64,000 nucleotides of DNA, taken from the NCBI RefSeq assembly GCF_014529535.1, contig NW_023503555.1, positions 4,340,001-4,404,000 of the forward strand. Reading direction: 5' to 3'. Under the pieces are notes generated by a model, which had not been told where the DNA came from, ran no database searches, and saw nothing but the letters and a program-made list of their open reading frames with translations. Positions 23,778-34,599 of this stretch are shown here, piece by piece (position 1 is the stretch's first letter; every line of letters starts with the position of its first letter). Made by a program: the position numbers and the translations under genes. The DNA is from Bradysia coprophila. Lineage: Eukaryota; Arthropoda; Insecta; Diptera; Sciaridae.

Positions 23778-24590
23778 ATGATGTTCATCGTATTCCTAAC
23801 ACTATCGGCGCTTCTCTATTCCACCAGTGGTACTTCGGAACGACTTTTCTCGAGTGATTTTCGAGCACCAAATCCACCAGCAGTTCTTGCTGAATATCAG
23901 GCCTCATTTGTCCAGCATAAATGGGATGCAAGTGGTATTTCACATATTGTTAGCGGAACCATCTATGCCAATCTTAGACGACAGCGTCTGCGAATGGATA
24001 TAACATATGATGGAGTCATTGCTAGTTCGCTGTTCGATTATGAAAATGCAAATATTGACGGTACGGTTCCGAATTATATGTAAGTCAAATGTGATATGAA
24101 CATGAAGTATGAGAACCATAGAGTGTAACTCTATGATGAGAACAATAAAATGCTCTGCGTTCCCTTGATTGCAGTTACACTTTATCACCGACAATTGCGT
24201 CGCCAGGAGTATGTGCACAATATAATGTCACACCAGCGTATCCTCTGTTCCCACCGAATATTTTGATAGACTCAGATGCAGCATTTACCGGTCTTGCTAC
24301 AGATAATCTTTTCTACTCAGACCAACAACCTTTATGGTCTTGGGGACTATCAATCGGTGGGGTCAGTGTGACAGTGTTCCTTGATAGAAACAATACAGCC
24401 GTACGGTAGGAAAAATTGAAACTAAATTGTTAAAATTATTGATTTGAATAACCTCTTGCGCCTTTGTCTTAGAATCGATTTTTCAGCACCCGGAGGAACA
24501 TTCACAACAACTCGCCTGTTTAATATTATTGCTGGTTCGCCTAATGATACTCTCTTCGAATATCCATGCCGATTAGATGATATTAGATGA
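23778..24590 (+). CDS. small secreted protein, unknown family
   Basis: Three exons, 23778-24079, 24175-24405 and 24473-24590, with matching phases, give 216 residues. An upstream in-frame ATG at 23691 lies before the TATA box and is rejected as start. The first 20 residues (MMFIVFLTLSALLYSTSGTS) are a signal peptide. The mature part has W at 'HKWDASG', the pattern GTIYANLRRQRLRMD, then SSLFDY, and single cysteines at 'GVCAQY' and 'YPCRLDD'. The GTIY...QRLRMD pattern followed by a short-sheet layout recalls secreted LolA-like or lipid-carrier folds, but this is only a resemblance. AATAAA at 24658-24663 is the likely poly(A) signal. The TATA/Inr promoter suggests stage- or tissue-restricted expression. 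Confidence 0.8.
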
Positions 24591-25070
24591 AGGGACAGAC
24601 GAGAAATATATCTGCTGATTGGCACACTATTGTTTTATGATTTTAAACACGCCGAAGAATAAATAGTATACAGAGGGTGTGTCTGTGTGATACTAATCCT
24701 GAGGTTTATCATATATTTTGCTGTAGGGACACCGTTGCTGTTCAAAATGAGTTACCTCTAAAAATAAACACATACTTGTGTCACTCCACTTACATTGAAA
24801 GAAGGGGTTGAAGCATACCTATAAAATCAGGTTTACAATAATTACATCTTATCGTCTTGTGAATGCCACGCTGACCGCAGAAAACGGCGGCAGTTGCACG
24901 CTTAGTTCCTTCAGATGAAATAATGCGTCACAAATGACAGATTTTTCTTAGAAGCTGAAGAAGTGGAAAAAGTAGTGGCAAAATCAGCAAAAGTAGTCTC
25001 AAAACAATATTTTTGCCACTACTTTTTCTACTATTTCAAAAGTATCTGTAAAACTTTGAGAGCTACTTTC

Positions 25071-26650
25071 GTAACTACACTGAGCAAAACTACACGGAAA
25101 AAAATAATGAGACTGTGGTACCCATAAGTGGACTTAGCTTAGCACGGTCTTTATTTTGGCCGAGGCTGTGTGCCCCATATTGGAAAAACTGTAGTGAAAA
25201 AGGCTGTATGCCGGATAATGTGGCTGTATGCCGGATATACATGGCTATACTACATATATTATAGCGTTACTTCTTATAGCCCTGAGACACATAATATAGC
25301 TGTGTGATTTATAATATGGGTACACCACTCATATTATGACGTTTAAATAAAAAAAATGTTATTATTTCGCATGTTTTTTGCGGTCACCCACCTAAGTACT
25401 AACCGCGCCGATTGATGCTTAACCCGAGAAACTAACTGAAACCCATGCTACTTATGTGCTAACTTTACTTTTGCTATGACATGTTTTTATTTTGAAGCGT
25501 TGTTATTACAATATGGACTGTGTAGCTATATTATTCTAAACAGCCTCGATGAAGCTTCATCGAGGCTGTTTATATTATTCGATCACAATGAAGTTTTGAA
25601 CAAAACTTATGAAATATTTTACATTTACTAGCATTTACTAATCAGCATTTTTAGTCATTTTAAGGAACAATTTTGGTTGTCATAATTGTTTCGAAATATT
25701 GAAAAACAACCAAATGGTTGGTAACTTAATTGTTTTGAAAGAACCAACAAAATTTGTTCAAGTCTTTTTTGGACAACCGAAAACCGAAAAATTAAAAATT
25801 GAAAGAAAAACGACCGAAAATTTGAAAATTTTTAAGAAAATGTTGATACGCAAGTATAAAAAAATCACAATCAAAATGAAGGGGTAAACAAGTCGCGAAA
25901 AAAAAAGTTTGAAAAGAAATATCAAAAGAATTTCCAACGAAGCCAAAGATTATGATTTTCAAAAGCCGCGTTCTCAGAAAAAGCTAGTTTCTTAGTGCCC
26001 GACGGTTTTCACGAATGTCAGTCACTTTTACTTCTACTTCACTAACTGTTCTTCATTTTTAACGAATACTTTTTACTTCGACTCGCAAAACTCTCATGAG
26101 ACTTTACAGAAAAAGCCAACATTTCTGCCACAGGTCGAGAGATATACGCAAAATACACCACTTATCAATCTACGGCCGAGGAGTACATTTTTAGCTCACT
26201 ACGAGGAAGTGGTGTATTTGCCAGTATATCGATCAAGTCAACAAAAAGAACTACCAAAACACCTCGTTGGCTGGAGCTAGCCTCCATTTCCTTCAAAAAG
26301 TCAAGAAAAGATATGTACGAGACTTAGTCGCACTTACTTTAAGATTTGTTGCTTTCACATGAATATGAGTCCCATACAATTGCTCAATATGGGGCACACA
26401 GCTATATTTTTTACTTCTAAAATATGGGGCCTGTACCCTCATAATAAAGCATACAGCGTAATGTATCGATAATATGTGTTTCTAGTCCATATTATAGATA
26501 TACAGCTTATATTATAGGCACATTAACCATATCAAGCAAATATGGGCTCAGTTGCCATAATATTATGGATCTCTTACCTATATTATAAGGCATACAGTTA
26601 CAATATCCGGCACACAGCAATTGTCGAAAAAACTTTTCAGTGTAGTTACA
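25071..26650. mobile_element. 1.6-kb foldback element with many ATATTAT/GCTGT motifs
   Basis: The ends GTAACTACACTGA (25071) and TCAGTGTAGTTAC (26638-26650) are exact inverted repeats, and homology continues slightly outside. The outer 300-400 bp on each side contains many variants of 'ggctgtatgccggatatac', 'catattatagc' and 'atatggggc' in opposite orientations. The centre (about 25600-26330) is unrelated and non-coding. It resembles a foldback-type transposon built of short sub-repeats; no transposase is present. Confidence 0.6.
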
Positions 26651-27354
26651 AAAGTGGTCGCAAAACCGTCTTTGGGACTAAAATTGGGACTAAGATTGGG
26701 ACTAAAAATCTGAAGAAGTTGCAAAAACTAGTTCAAAAAACGTATTTAGCCTAAATTCTAGCCTTACCTGCAGTGTTGCCGGTCTCCGTTTTTTTACAAC
26801 TACTTCAAGAGACTCAATGATCAGTTGTTAGAAATTTACCTCAGATTATCTGAAGAATGACATTAATAATAATAATAATAGCGTATGGTTATTGTTCAGC
26901 CGGGAGGACACATTTTAAGTGACAGATTCGGCTACCATTTGCTGCTATAGCTAGTGAAGGTACTTTTACATGGAATGACATTAATCCAAAGAAGAATCAA
27001 AAAAACTATGAAAAAGCTCACACACACTAACAATCTCCGCGCAAAATCCAACCTTTATACACATTTTTCATTGTGATTTTTCTCGGAATTTAGGCCCTCA
27101 GCAGCATAAAAAGTTGTATACACATCACTCACTTCGTTCCGGCTACAACCCGCGAAATTGACTAAAATATACCGCCAACAACAGATACGTAAATAACTAT
27201 TTTATACCATCAGGACCCCTGCATATTTCAGCTATTTTCGGTCAAATTTATCAGTTGGAACTTGATTAGGAAGCTCAAATTACAATTTTTGTAGTTGGTG
27301 TAATGAAAAGTTGTATGGATCCATAGAATCTACAAGCAAGCAGTAATAGTACAT

Positions 27355-27470
27355 TGAATGACAAGGGGCGAAAGTAAAAAAATTCAACCGTGTGCGAGAG
27401 TTGATGCCCGCGCCGAAGGCAAGGGCCTCAATCGCGCAGGTTGAATTTTTTTACTTTTGCCCCGAGTCGT
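27355..27470. repeat. hairpin repeat family C, copy 1
   Basis: The arms 'ggggcgaaagtaaaaaaatt' and 'aatttttttacttttgcccc' enclose a GC-rich core 'cgcgccgaaggcaaggg'. A second copy lies at 28047-28158, and further fragments with 'actttcgccc' are near 27850. Confidence 0.55.
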
Positions 27471-27480
27471 TCATACTATT

Positions 27481-27908
27481 TTTTTTGATACCAACATCGA
27501 AAGTTGATACGTATCGCAAACAGCAGAACAAAATGTTGAAGTATGAAGGCATTTAGCCAGAAAATGCGGGGGTCCAGGGGGCGGTAGCCCCCTGGCATAT
27601 CAAAAATTTAATTATTTAGCCATCACAACAACAACACACACAAAAATTAACAAATAACTAACAAATCATTCAGCAACAAAAAGTATCAACTTCGTATGTT
27701 AATTTCAATAAGAGCACTGGCGCACGCTTTATTTCAATTTTGATCGCAGTACACTTATTGACAAGAGTCGACTATTACATTATGTAGTCGACTTTCGCAT
27801 TATGTATTCTTTCTTTCTCCCCGCTCAAACACATAACTTGCATTTTTTTTACTTTCGCCCCGGATTTCGAGGGCGAAAGTATCAACTTTCGATGTTGGTA
27901 TCAAAAAA
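27481..27908. repeat. foldback repeat with 28-bp inverted ends
   Basis: 'gataccaacatcgaaagttg' at 27487 and its exact complement at 27882-27901 bound the segment, each extended by a T/A run. Inside is a strong GC hairpin around 27572-27594 ('ccagggggc' against 'gccccctgg'). Confidence 0.55.
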
Positions 27909-28046
27909 AACACATTTTCCAAGAGGGACAATATCTACATTTTAAAGTAAACTGTTAATTTAAAATGTTTGCAATTTGAGGGGCTCTTATCAAATTTATA
28001 CTTGTGGCGGTTCAAAAAATTTTGTTTATAGTGGTTCAGTTCTATG

Positions 28047-28158
28047 ATGGATCACATGACACGATGTAAAAAAAAATAACCTGTGCGATCTGGCCTTCGG
28101 CAATGGGCTGCAAACTTCGCACACGGTTGACTTTTTTTACTTTCGTCCCTTGTGATCC
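28047..28158. repeat. hairpin repeat family C, copy 2
   Basis: The arms 'ggatcaca' and 'tgtgatcc' with inner 'gtaaaaaaaaat' against 'tttttttac' enclose a core with 'ctggccttcggc'. It shares the 'ttttactttcg' arm and GC-rich core style with 27355-27470. Confidence 0.5.
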
Positions 28159-28451
28159 AAATAACCATTCAGCACCATGGGAAGGGTACCGAATTTGTCA
28201 TGGGTTAATCCGCTACTGGGGGTTGTGCGAACAATCTTAATACAAAGATTACAGGTCCAATCTTCTAGATAAGAGTATGAATTTCGGCTTTCTGATAGCA
28301 TATTTACAAATGTTCACGTTTTTGCGAATTATCCTCTAAGCGCATAAAAGCATTGAAAAATCCGTTTCTGTTGATAATAATAGTAGATGTTGAGATTTTC
28401 TTGGATGTAGCGGCGTTGAGTTGACGAAAGAAAACGAGGATTTTCGCAATA

Positions 28452-28479
28452 TTTCGAGGTTTATTCACCTCTTCATCAG
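28452..28479 (-). ncRNA. hammerhead-ribozyme-like motif, left copy
   Basis: Read on the minus strand, CTGATGA is followed by a 5-bp stem (GAGGT/ACCTC, loop GAATAA) and then GAAA, which is the conserved hammerhead core with its stem II. Penelope-like elements are known to carry hammerhead motifs in their terminal repeats. Stems I and III are not clearly formed by the flanking sequence as I read it, so cleavage is uncertain. Confidence 0.55.
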
Positions 28480-28713
28480 GCTATAATTGAAAAACACAAA
28501 AGAAAAACATTTTGATTTGGTTACAAATTAAACTTAAAACTTATTAACACAGAGTCTTTACCTATTCTTTAACTATAAACAGAAAATTTACTAATTTATT
28601 GCACACTCATCACAATCTGACTTCTGTTGATAAACAAACATCTTTCCTTCTTTGGTTCTGTATGTCATACTCATTCACGGTCCGGACCAAGTGTCCATAT
28701 CTACAGTTCGTGC

Positions 28714-30675
28714 TCACTTCTTTTTGAACAAATTTACGTACGACTCGTGAAGACCACTTGTGTCACTTAGCAGGTTTACTGTATTCTCAGTGTCACAGAT
28801 ATGCATCTTCTCGGCTATGAGTCGTTGGAAATAGTTCGGAATGTGGTCCAAAATAGTGACGTTATTGAAATCGAAGTTGTGACCTTCTTTGACAGCGTGT
28901 ATCGTCAGACCAGTCGTTTCCGTTAACTTCTTTTGTTTGATGTCACTTCTATGCTTCGCACACCTGTTCCTCAACCGTTGCTTCGTTTGACCTGGGTATG
29001 TAGCTTCACAGTCCAGACAATTCACTTTATATATCACCTTAGATTTCATGTCCTTCGGAACTGCATATTTCGTTTTTGAGAAAACATTGCCAACGTTATT
29101 TTCGGATTTGCAACCTAATGCCATGTCGTAATCTCTTAACGATTTGTTTATCCGTTCTGATAGGCCTGGTACATATGGTGTTGCAATGTACCGTAACTTC
29201 TTCGATTTTTGGTTCGGCTTGTTCCCATTGTAGAACTTGTTCACTCTGTCCTTGACAATGTCGTTGACAAATTCGTTCGGGTAGCCATTCTCACTCAGTA
29301 AACTTTTCACCGTCTCGATACTTTTTGGTCTATCGTTCGGATTGGTGAAAGCTATGGCTCTGTCTGTGATCGCACTAGCCACATTTCGTTTGTGTGTTAT
29401 CGGATTGTGTCCTTGGAAGTGTAGATATCGACCTGACGCTATTTCTTTTCTGTACCATTTACTTCGAATGTTTCCGTATTCGTCCCTTGTTAGTGTCATA
29501 TCGAGGAAATTAATAGAAGAATCTTTTTCCTCTTCGAGGGTAAATTTCAGTCGTGGGTGGTACTTGTTGAATTCGTTCAGCATGTGATCGATTTTGTCTG
29601 CTGGGGCGAAAACTATGATGTCATCAACGAATCTTCGGTAAAATGGAACGATAAACGGAAGGTTGTTCAGAATATACACTTCCAGATCCTCCATCACGAT
29701 GTCAGCAAGAAAACCGGAAATCGAATTACCCATTGCGACGCCGAGTAGTTGTAGATAAAAGGTGTCGCCGTATTGGAAGTATGATTCGTCGATAATCAAT
29801 TTCACTGCGTCTATAAATTGGTCTTTGGATAGGAAAGTGTGTTCTTTGATCTGTATCCACCTTTTGCTGATCGCTTTGATACATAACTCTTTTGGAATGT
29901 TCGTGTATAGCGATGTGGCGTCCAGTGAAAACATCTTGTAGCCATTCGGGATTCTTGTTTCTTTGATAATCTTACTGAACTGCCAGCTGTCTTTGATTCG
30001 GTAAGGTGACGTGTGGATTATTTTACTGAAAACTTTGGCTAACATTTCACTTATCTTATATGTTGGCGACTGTACGGTAGCCACAACTGGTCTCAATGGT
30101 AAAATTTCTCCTTCTTTCCATTTGTGCAATTTACCGAGGCCATATATTGCTGGTGGAACGCTGTTGTGTGTTTGAAGGTATTTTTCTTGTTCATCGTTTA
30201 TGCGGTTTGTCATTCGCCAATATTTGACCATATCGTTGACCGCTTTTTCAATTCTATTGGTTGGGTTTCGCTTCGTCTTTTTGTATGTTTCACCATCATT
30301 CAACAGCTTGTCCATCGACGCTTCGTATTCTGTTTTGTTCATAATAACTGTTTTCTTGCATTTGTCTGACTTGATGACCACTATCTGTTTATTCTCGTCC
30401 AGGAATTTTCTCGTTTTGTTTACCATTAGCAATAGAAATTTGTCTGAGTTCTTCGATCGCTTATAATTGTTCAGGAAGTTCCTTGTTATGTTGATAACTT
30501 TGGCTCTGATTTCGTTCGCAACCGGATTATTGTACAGTGCATTTTCTATCGCTGACAGAACTTTTATTATCGGCAGTTGTTTGTGTTGGTATGGCAGTCC
30601 AAAATTCGGTCCGAGACTTAGGATGCACCTGGCGTAGTCGGGAATTATCGTATCCGAAATGTTTTGAAACCACCC
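28714..30675 (-). CDS. Penelope-like reverse transcriptase with GIY-YIG endonuclease (left copy)
   Basis: The frame is open from the junction with the other copy (about 30675) to the stop at 28714, about 650 codons; no convincing start codon is present, as is common in these elements. Near the N terminus is the Penelope-like block ILSLGPNFGLP. RT motifs follow: SLDATSLYTNIP, GVAMGNSISGFLADIVM and the catalytic box YRRFVDDIIVF (FVDD). The C-terminal part carries the Zn-finger-like and GIY-YIG region (KVNCLDCEATYPGQTKQRL) that serves as endonuclease. It should act by target-primed reverse transcription. Confidence 0.88.
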   Translation of the reverse strand, partial: GWFQNISDTIIPDYARCILSLGPNFGLPYQHKQLPIIKVLSAIENALYNNPVANEIRAKVINITRNFLNNYKRSKNSDKFLLLMVNKTRKFLDENKQIVVIKSDKCKKTVIMNKTEYEASMDKLLNDGETYKKTKRNPTNRIEKAVNDMVKYWRMTNRINDEQEKYLQTHNSVPPAIYGLGKLHKWKEGEILPLRPVVATVQSPTYKISEMLAKVFSKIIHTSPYRIKDSWQFSKIIKETRIPNGYKMFSLDATSLYTNIPKELCIKAISKRWIQIKEHTFLSKDQFIDAVKLIIDESYFQYGDTFYLQLLGVAMGNSISGFLADIVMEDLEVYILNNLPFIVPFYRRFVDDIIVFAPADKIDHMLNEFNKYHPRLKFTLEEEKDSSINFLDMTLTRDEYGNIRSKWYRKEIASGRYLHFQGHNPITHKRNVASAITDRAIAFTNPNDRPKSIETVKSLLSENGYPNEFVNDIVKDRVNKFYNGNKPNQKSKKLRYIATPYVPGLSERINKSLRDYDMALGCKSENNVGNVFSKTKYAVPKDMKSKVIYKVNCLDCEATYPGQTKQRLRNRCAKHRSDIKQKKLTETTGLTIHAVKEGHNFDFNNVTILDHIPNYFQRLIAEKMHICDTENTVNLLSDTSGLHESYVNLFKKK

Positions 30676-30679
30676 TGGT

Positions 30680-32051
30680 TGTGGCTACCGTACAGTCGCC
30701 AACATATAAGATAAGTGAAATGTTAGCCAAAGTTTTCAGTAAAATAATCCACACGTCACCTTACCGAATCAAAGACAGCTGGCAGTTCAGTAAGATTATC
30801 AAAGAAACAAGAATCCCGAATGGCTACAAGATGTTTTCACTGGACGCCACATCGCTATACACGAACATTCCAAAAGAGTTATGTATCAAAGCGATCAGCA
30901 AAAGGTGGATACAGATCAAAGAACACACTTTCCTATCCAAAGACCAATTTATAGACGCAGTGAAATTGATTATCGACGAATCATACTTCCAATACGGCGA
31001 CACCTTTTATCTACAACTACTCGGCGTCGCAATGGGTAATTCGATTTCCGGTTTTCTTGCTGACATCGTGATGGAGGATCTGGAAGTGTATATTCTGAAC
31101 AACCTTCCGTTTATCGTTCCATTTTACCGAAGATTCGTTGATGACATCATAGTTTTCGCCCCAGCAGACAAAATCGATCACATGCTGAACGAATTCAACA
31201 AGTACCACCCACGACTGAAATTTACCCTCGAAGAGGAAAAAGATTCTTCTATTAATTTCCTCGATATGACACTAACAAGGGACGAATACGGAAACATTCG
31301 AAGTAAATGGTACAGAAAAGAAATAGCGTCAGGTCGATATCTACACTTCCAAGGACACAATCCGATAACACACAAACGAAATGTGGCTAGTGCGATCACA
31401 GACAGAGCCATAGCTTTCACCAATCCGAACGATAGACCAAAAAGTATCGAGACGGTGAAAAGTTTACTGAGTGAGAATGGCTACCCGAACGAATTTGTCA
31501 ACGACATTGTCAAGGACAGAGTGAACAAGTTCTACAATGGGAACAAGCCGAACCAAAAATCGAAGAAGTTACGGTACATTGCAACACCATATGTACCAGG
31601 CCTATCAGAACGGATAAACAAATCGTTAAGAGATTACGACATGGCATTAGGTTGCAAATCCGAAAATAACGTTGGCAATGTTTTCTCAAAAACGAAATAT
31701 GCAGTTCCGAAGGACATGAAATCTAAGGTGATATATAAAGTGAATTGTCTGGACTGTGAAGCTACATACCCAGGTCAAACGAAGCAACGGTTGAGGAACA
31801 GGTGTGCGAAGCATAGAAGTGACATCAAACAAAAGAAGTTAACGGAAACGACTGGTCTGACGATACACGCTGTCAAAGAAGGTCACAACTTCGATTTCAA
31901 TAACGTCACTATTTTGGACCACATTCCGAACTATTTCCAACGACTCATAGCCGAGAAGATGCATATCTGTGACACTGAGAATACAGTAAACCTGCTAAGT
32001 GACACAAGTGGTCTTCACGAGTCGTACGTAAATTTGTTCAAAAAGAAGTGA
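30680..32051 (+). CDS. Penelope-like RT/GIY-YIG, 5'-truncated right copy
   Basis: The frame is identical in sequence to the left copy from VVATVQ to the end (about 457 residues), including SLDATSLYTNIP, the FVDD box and the GIY-YIG region. It lacks the N-terminal part with the LGPNFGLP block. An ATG further upstream at 30537 lies in antisense sequence of the left copy and would only make a chimeric N terminus. Confidence 0.85.
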
Positions 32052-32285
32052 GCACGAACTGTAGATATGGACACTTGGTCCGGACCGTGAATGAGTATGA
32101 CATACAGAACCAAAGAAGGAAAGATGTTTGTTTATCAACAGAAGTCAGATTGTGATGAGTGTGCAATAAATTAGTAAATTTTCTGTTTATAGTTAAAGAA
32201 TAGGTAAAGACTCTGTGTTAATAAGTTTTAAGTTTAATTTGTAACCAAATCAAAATGTTTTTCTTTTGTGTTTTTCAATTATAGC

Positions 32286-32313
32286 CTGATGAAGAGGTGA
32301 ATAAACCTCGAAA
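32286..32313 (+). ncRNA. hammerhead-ribozyme-like motif, right copy
   Basis: Same motif as on the left arm: CTGATGA (32286-32292), stem GAGGT/ACCTC, and GAAA (32310-32313). It lies about 235 bp after the RT stop codon, in the terminal part of the element. Confidence 0.55.
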
Positions 32314-32427
32314 TATTGCGAAAATCCTCGTTTTCTTTCGTCAACTCAACGCCGCTACATCCAAGAAAATCTCAACATTTACAACGAACGGCGAAGAAAC
32401 AAAACACACAAAAGATAATAATAGTAG

Positions 32428-33429
32428 CACACGCAAACGAAGAGAGCGAGACAAAACGATTCATTCTGCATTCTGTTCAATGAATACAAGCTATTCCCGA
32501 TTGGAACCGTAGCAGACTCAACCAATTTTCTTCGTCACCCTACATTGTGAATGCATACCAATTTGGGTAAAAATGTTTTTTTTTTTCAAAATCATTGTCA
32601 CTCCATATTGGAAACAATTGCAATCTTTCAAGTGTGTCTAATTCTATTATCCCAACAAAAGTCTCTTTGAGAAAAGTGTGACGCAGTCTTTGTGTTATAA
32701 CTTCTAAAATTAATGGTATCGCTCGATGTGTCTGACTGACATTTAAATCATAAAAGTGACAACATTTTTCCAGCTGCCCGTCATGTAAAACCTAATTTAT
32801 TCCCTCAATTTTGTAAGCATCTGTTGCAATGATGGCGAGAACGATTGTCATCTGACTTTACAAAATGGCCAATTTATTTTATATATGAGAAATTGCTCTG
32901 GAAATTATTTCAGTAATAAAACAAAATTATGATTTTGCCTGGAATAATGTAAAGTTTCATGGAGATTCACTACGATTTCCCTGAGATCGCCTATGGAAAG
33001 ATATATAGATAGATAGAAACATGCAGATAAAGGATATTTAAAAAATTTTCTACTTTCTTTTTTTGAGGGGAAGACTGCGTCAAGGCCTCCGCTAACGCTC
33101 CGGCCTTGATTATAATCTCAAAATCTCACAATGAGATTAATTATAAAAACCCCCGGCAGCGCTATTTAAAGACCGACATTTCTTGGAAATTGATATAAAT
33201 TAAAAATATTTCAGGTGAGTTACAATAACTTCTGCAGCTTGCATAACATTTTGATAACATTAAAATGTAGATTATAATTTGTGGCCAACATTATCGAAAT
33301 TTTTCCCAATTCAATAATTTTGAAATATCTTTGGTATTTAGTCCAATTAAAGGAAATTGTGAGATACTTTGATGAATTGCTTACTTTATCCAATTTCAGG
33401 TTTGAACTTCCTCGTTTAAATTTTAAAAA
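32428..33429. other. intergenic region
   Basis: No gene seen. A small GC-rich hairpin at about 33070-33105 ('caaggcctccgctaacgctc' followed by 'ggccttg') resembles the cores of hairpin families A to C. Sequence just before 33430 is the probable promoter and 5' UTR of the NPC2-like gene, but I see no clear TATA or initiator. Confidence 0.4.
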
Positions 33430-34599
33430 ATGATCAAACAATTTGTGTGTCTCTTATTGACAATTTCTGTTGCTTCTGCAAATATCCAAACTTTTCAAGA
33501 TTGTGGTAAGTAGTAAACCCATAATAAAATATAACATTCCAATATTTATAAACAATTACTGTTGATCAATATATTTAGGATCGTCGGCCATTGTACATTC
33601 ATTGAGATTAGGCAATTGCTGGACCCGATTATGTGCAATACAAAGAGGAACCACAATGACCATAGAAATGCATATTACGAAAAGTAAATATTTCCCTTTT
33701 TAGCAACGCATCTTTAACACCAAGGAGCAGAGCCTATTTTTTTAGAAAGACTGTTTCTCAAATTTCTAAAATTTGACAAACTAAAAAAATTCTCAAATTT
33801 CTTGAATAATTCTAAAGAATAGGCCCTGTCAAGGAATAATAGTTATTTATCACATACGCGCGGTGTTCGGATGTCAAAATTACTTAACTAGAAGTTTAAT
33901 TCAAAAATTACACTTCAGTTCTATGTTGTTGTCTCGTTTTCGCTTCTGTGATAAAATAGAGCACACACTTGTCACTATCAGTCTCGGCAAGCCTCGACTC
34001 CTGCGTGACAAGTGTGTAATATAATATTACATAACTAGGGATAAAAAGACGAAAAGTAGAGTTTTCTGTGAATTGTGTTGCTCTTAGGCGTAGCCGAGCT
34101 CAATAAACACACGAAAACGAGACTTTTTATTTTTTATCTGTTAAATTTTTGTTGTTGTTGCTTGGTGTTTTATTTTATTGCAAATTTTAGTTTTTGTGCA
34201 TTCAGCAAATAACCGAATATATTTTTTTTAAATCAATCATAGCAACCCTAGCACTCATTGTTTTGTTTTTTTTGTCATAGCGTCCCATGGTGGTTTTTCT
34301 TTACCGTTCGAGGTGTATGCAATTCCAGAACACCCGCAATTAAATCCAATAAGATTAATGTCAGGAGAACTTTGCAATGCGATATTTTATGGTGGACGTT
34401 GCCCACTAAGTAGCGGGGAATTTTTTGTTGCAGCATTTCCACTTACTATATCACCTTCGTTCCCAGCGTCGGTAAAAAAATCTTCACTATTTTTTACGTG
34501 TTTCTTTGTAAACTTTAAGTGATTTTTTTACAGGTACGGGCATTTAGATTTGTTGTGGATCATATTGTGTGTGTTGAAGTACCTGTGGTCATTGGATAG
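33430..34599 (+). CDS. NPC2-like ML-domain lipid-binding secreted protein
   Basis: Four exons: 33430-33505, 33579-33683, 34281-34471 and 34534-34599, phases matching, 145 residues, the usual NPC2 length. A signal peptide (MIKQFVCLLLTISVASANI) is followed by FQDCG, LGNCWTRLCAIQRGTTMTIE, ELCNAIFYGGRCPLSSGE, PLTISPSFP and HIVCVEVPVVIG. The six cysteines fit the three conserved disulfides of the family. NPC2 proteins carry sterols or other lipids in the lysosome; insect paralogues also act outside cells. Intron 2 (33684-34280) is long and holds a family B hairpin repeat. The poly(A) signal AATAAA is at 34689-34694. Confidence 0.92.
34028..34140. repeat. hairpin repeat family B, copy inside an intron
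   Basis: Typical phrases are 'acataactagggataaaaa', 'aggcgtagccgag' and 'aataaacacacgaaaacgag'. Relatives lie at 34878-34940, 59475-59610 and 59966-60060, in both orientations. It lies within intron 2 of the NPC2-like gene. Confidence 0.55.

Larger units (their letters stand above)
24664..28372. other. repeat-rich intergenic region
   Basis: No gene. Contains the 25071-26650 foldback, hairpin repeats of family C (27355-27470 and 28047-28158), and a foldback at 27481-27908. Between them lie AT-rich stretches and a short AAT repeat near 26865. Confidence 0.5.
28387..32413. mobile_element. head-to-head Penelope-like retroelement pair
   Basis: Two copies of one Penelope-like element lie in opposite orientation and meet at about 30678. 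The left copy (-) keeps more 5' sequence; the right copy (+) is 5'-truncated and starts at the codons for VVATVQ. From that point outward the two arms look identical, including the terminal non-coding sequence, so together they form a 1.7-kb palindrome around a unique spacer of about 620 bp belonging to the left copy. The flanking 14-bp duplication indicates that the pair inserted as one unit. Inverted and partial tandem copies are typical of Penelope-like elements. Confidence 0.85.
28373..32427. repeat. 14-bp target-site duplication around the Penelope-like pair
   Basis: The direct repeat GATAATAATAGTAG occurs exactly at 28373-28386 and 32414-32427, immediately outside the left element end and 35 bp beyond the inverted-repeat end on the right. 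The extra 35 bp on the right (32379-32413) belongs to the right-hand copy only. Confidence 0.75.

Noticed and set aside
30537-30679. N-terminal extension of the right Penelope-like frame
   Set aside because: This is antisense sequence of the left copy, so the open frame across the junction is chimeric by chance.
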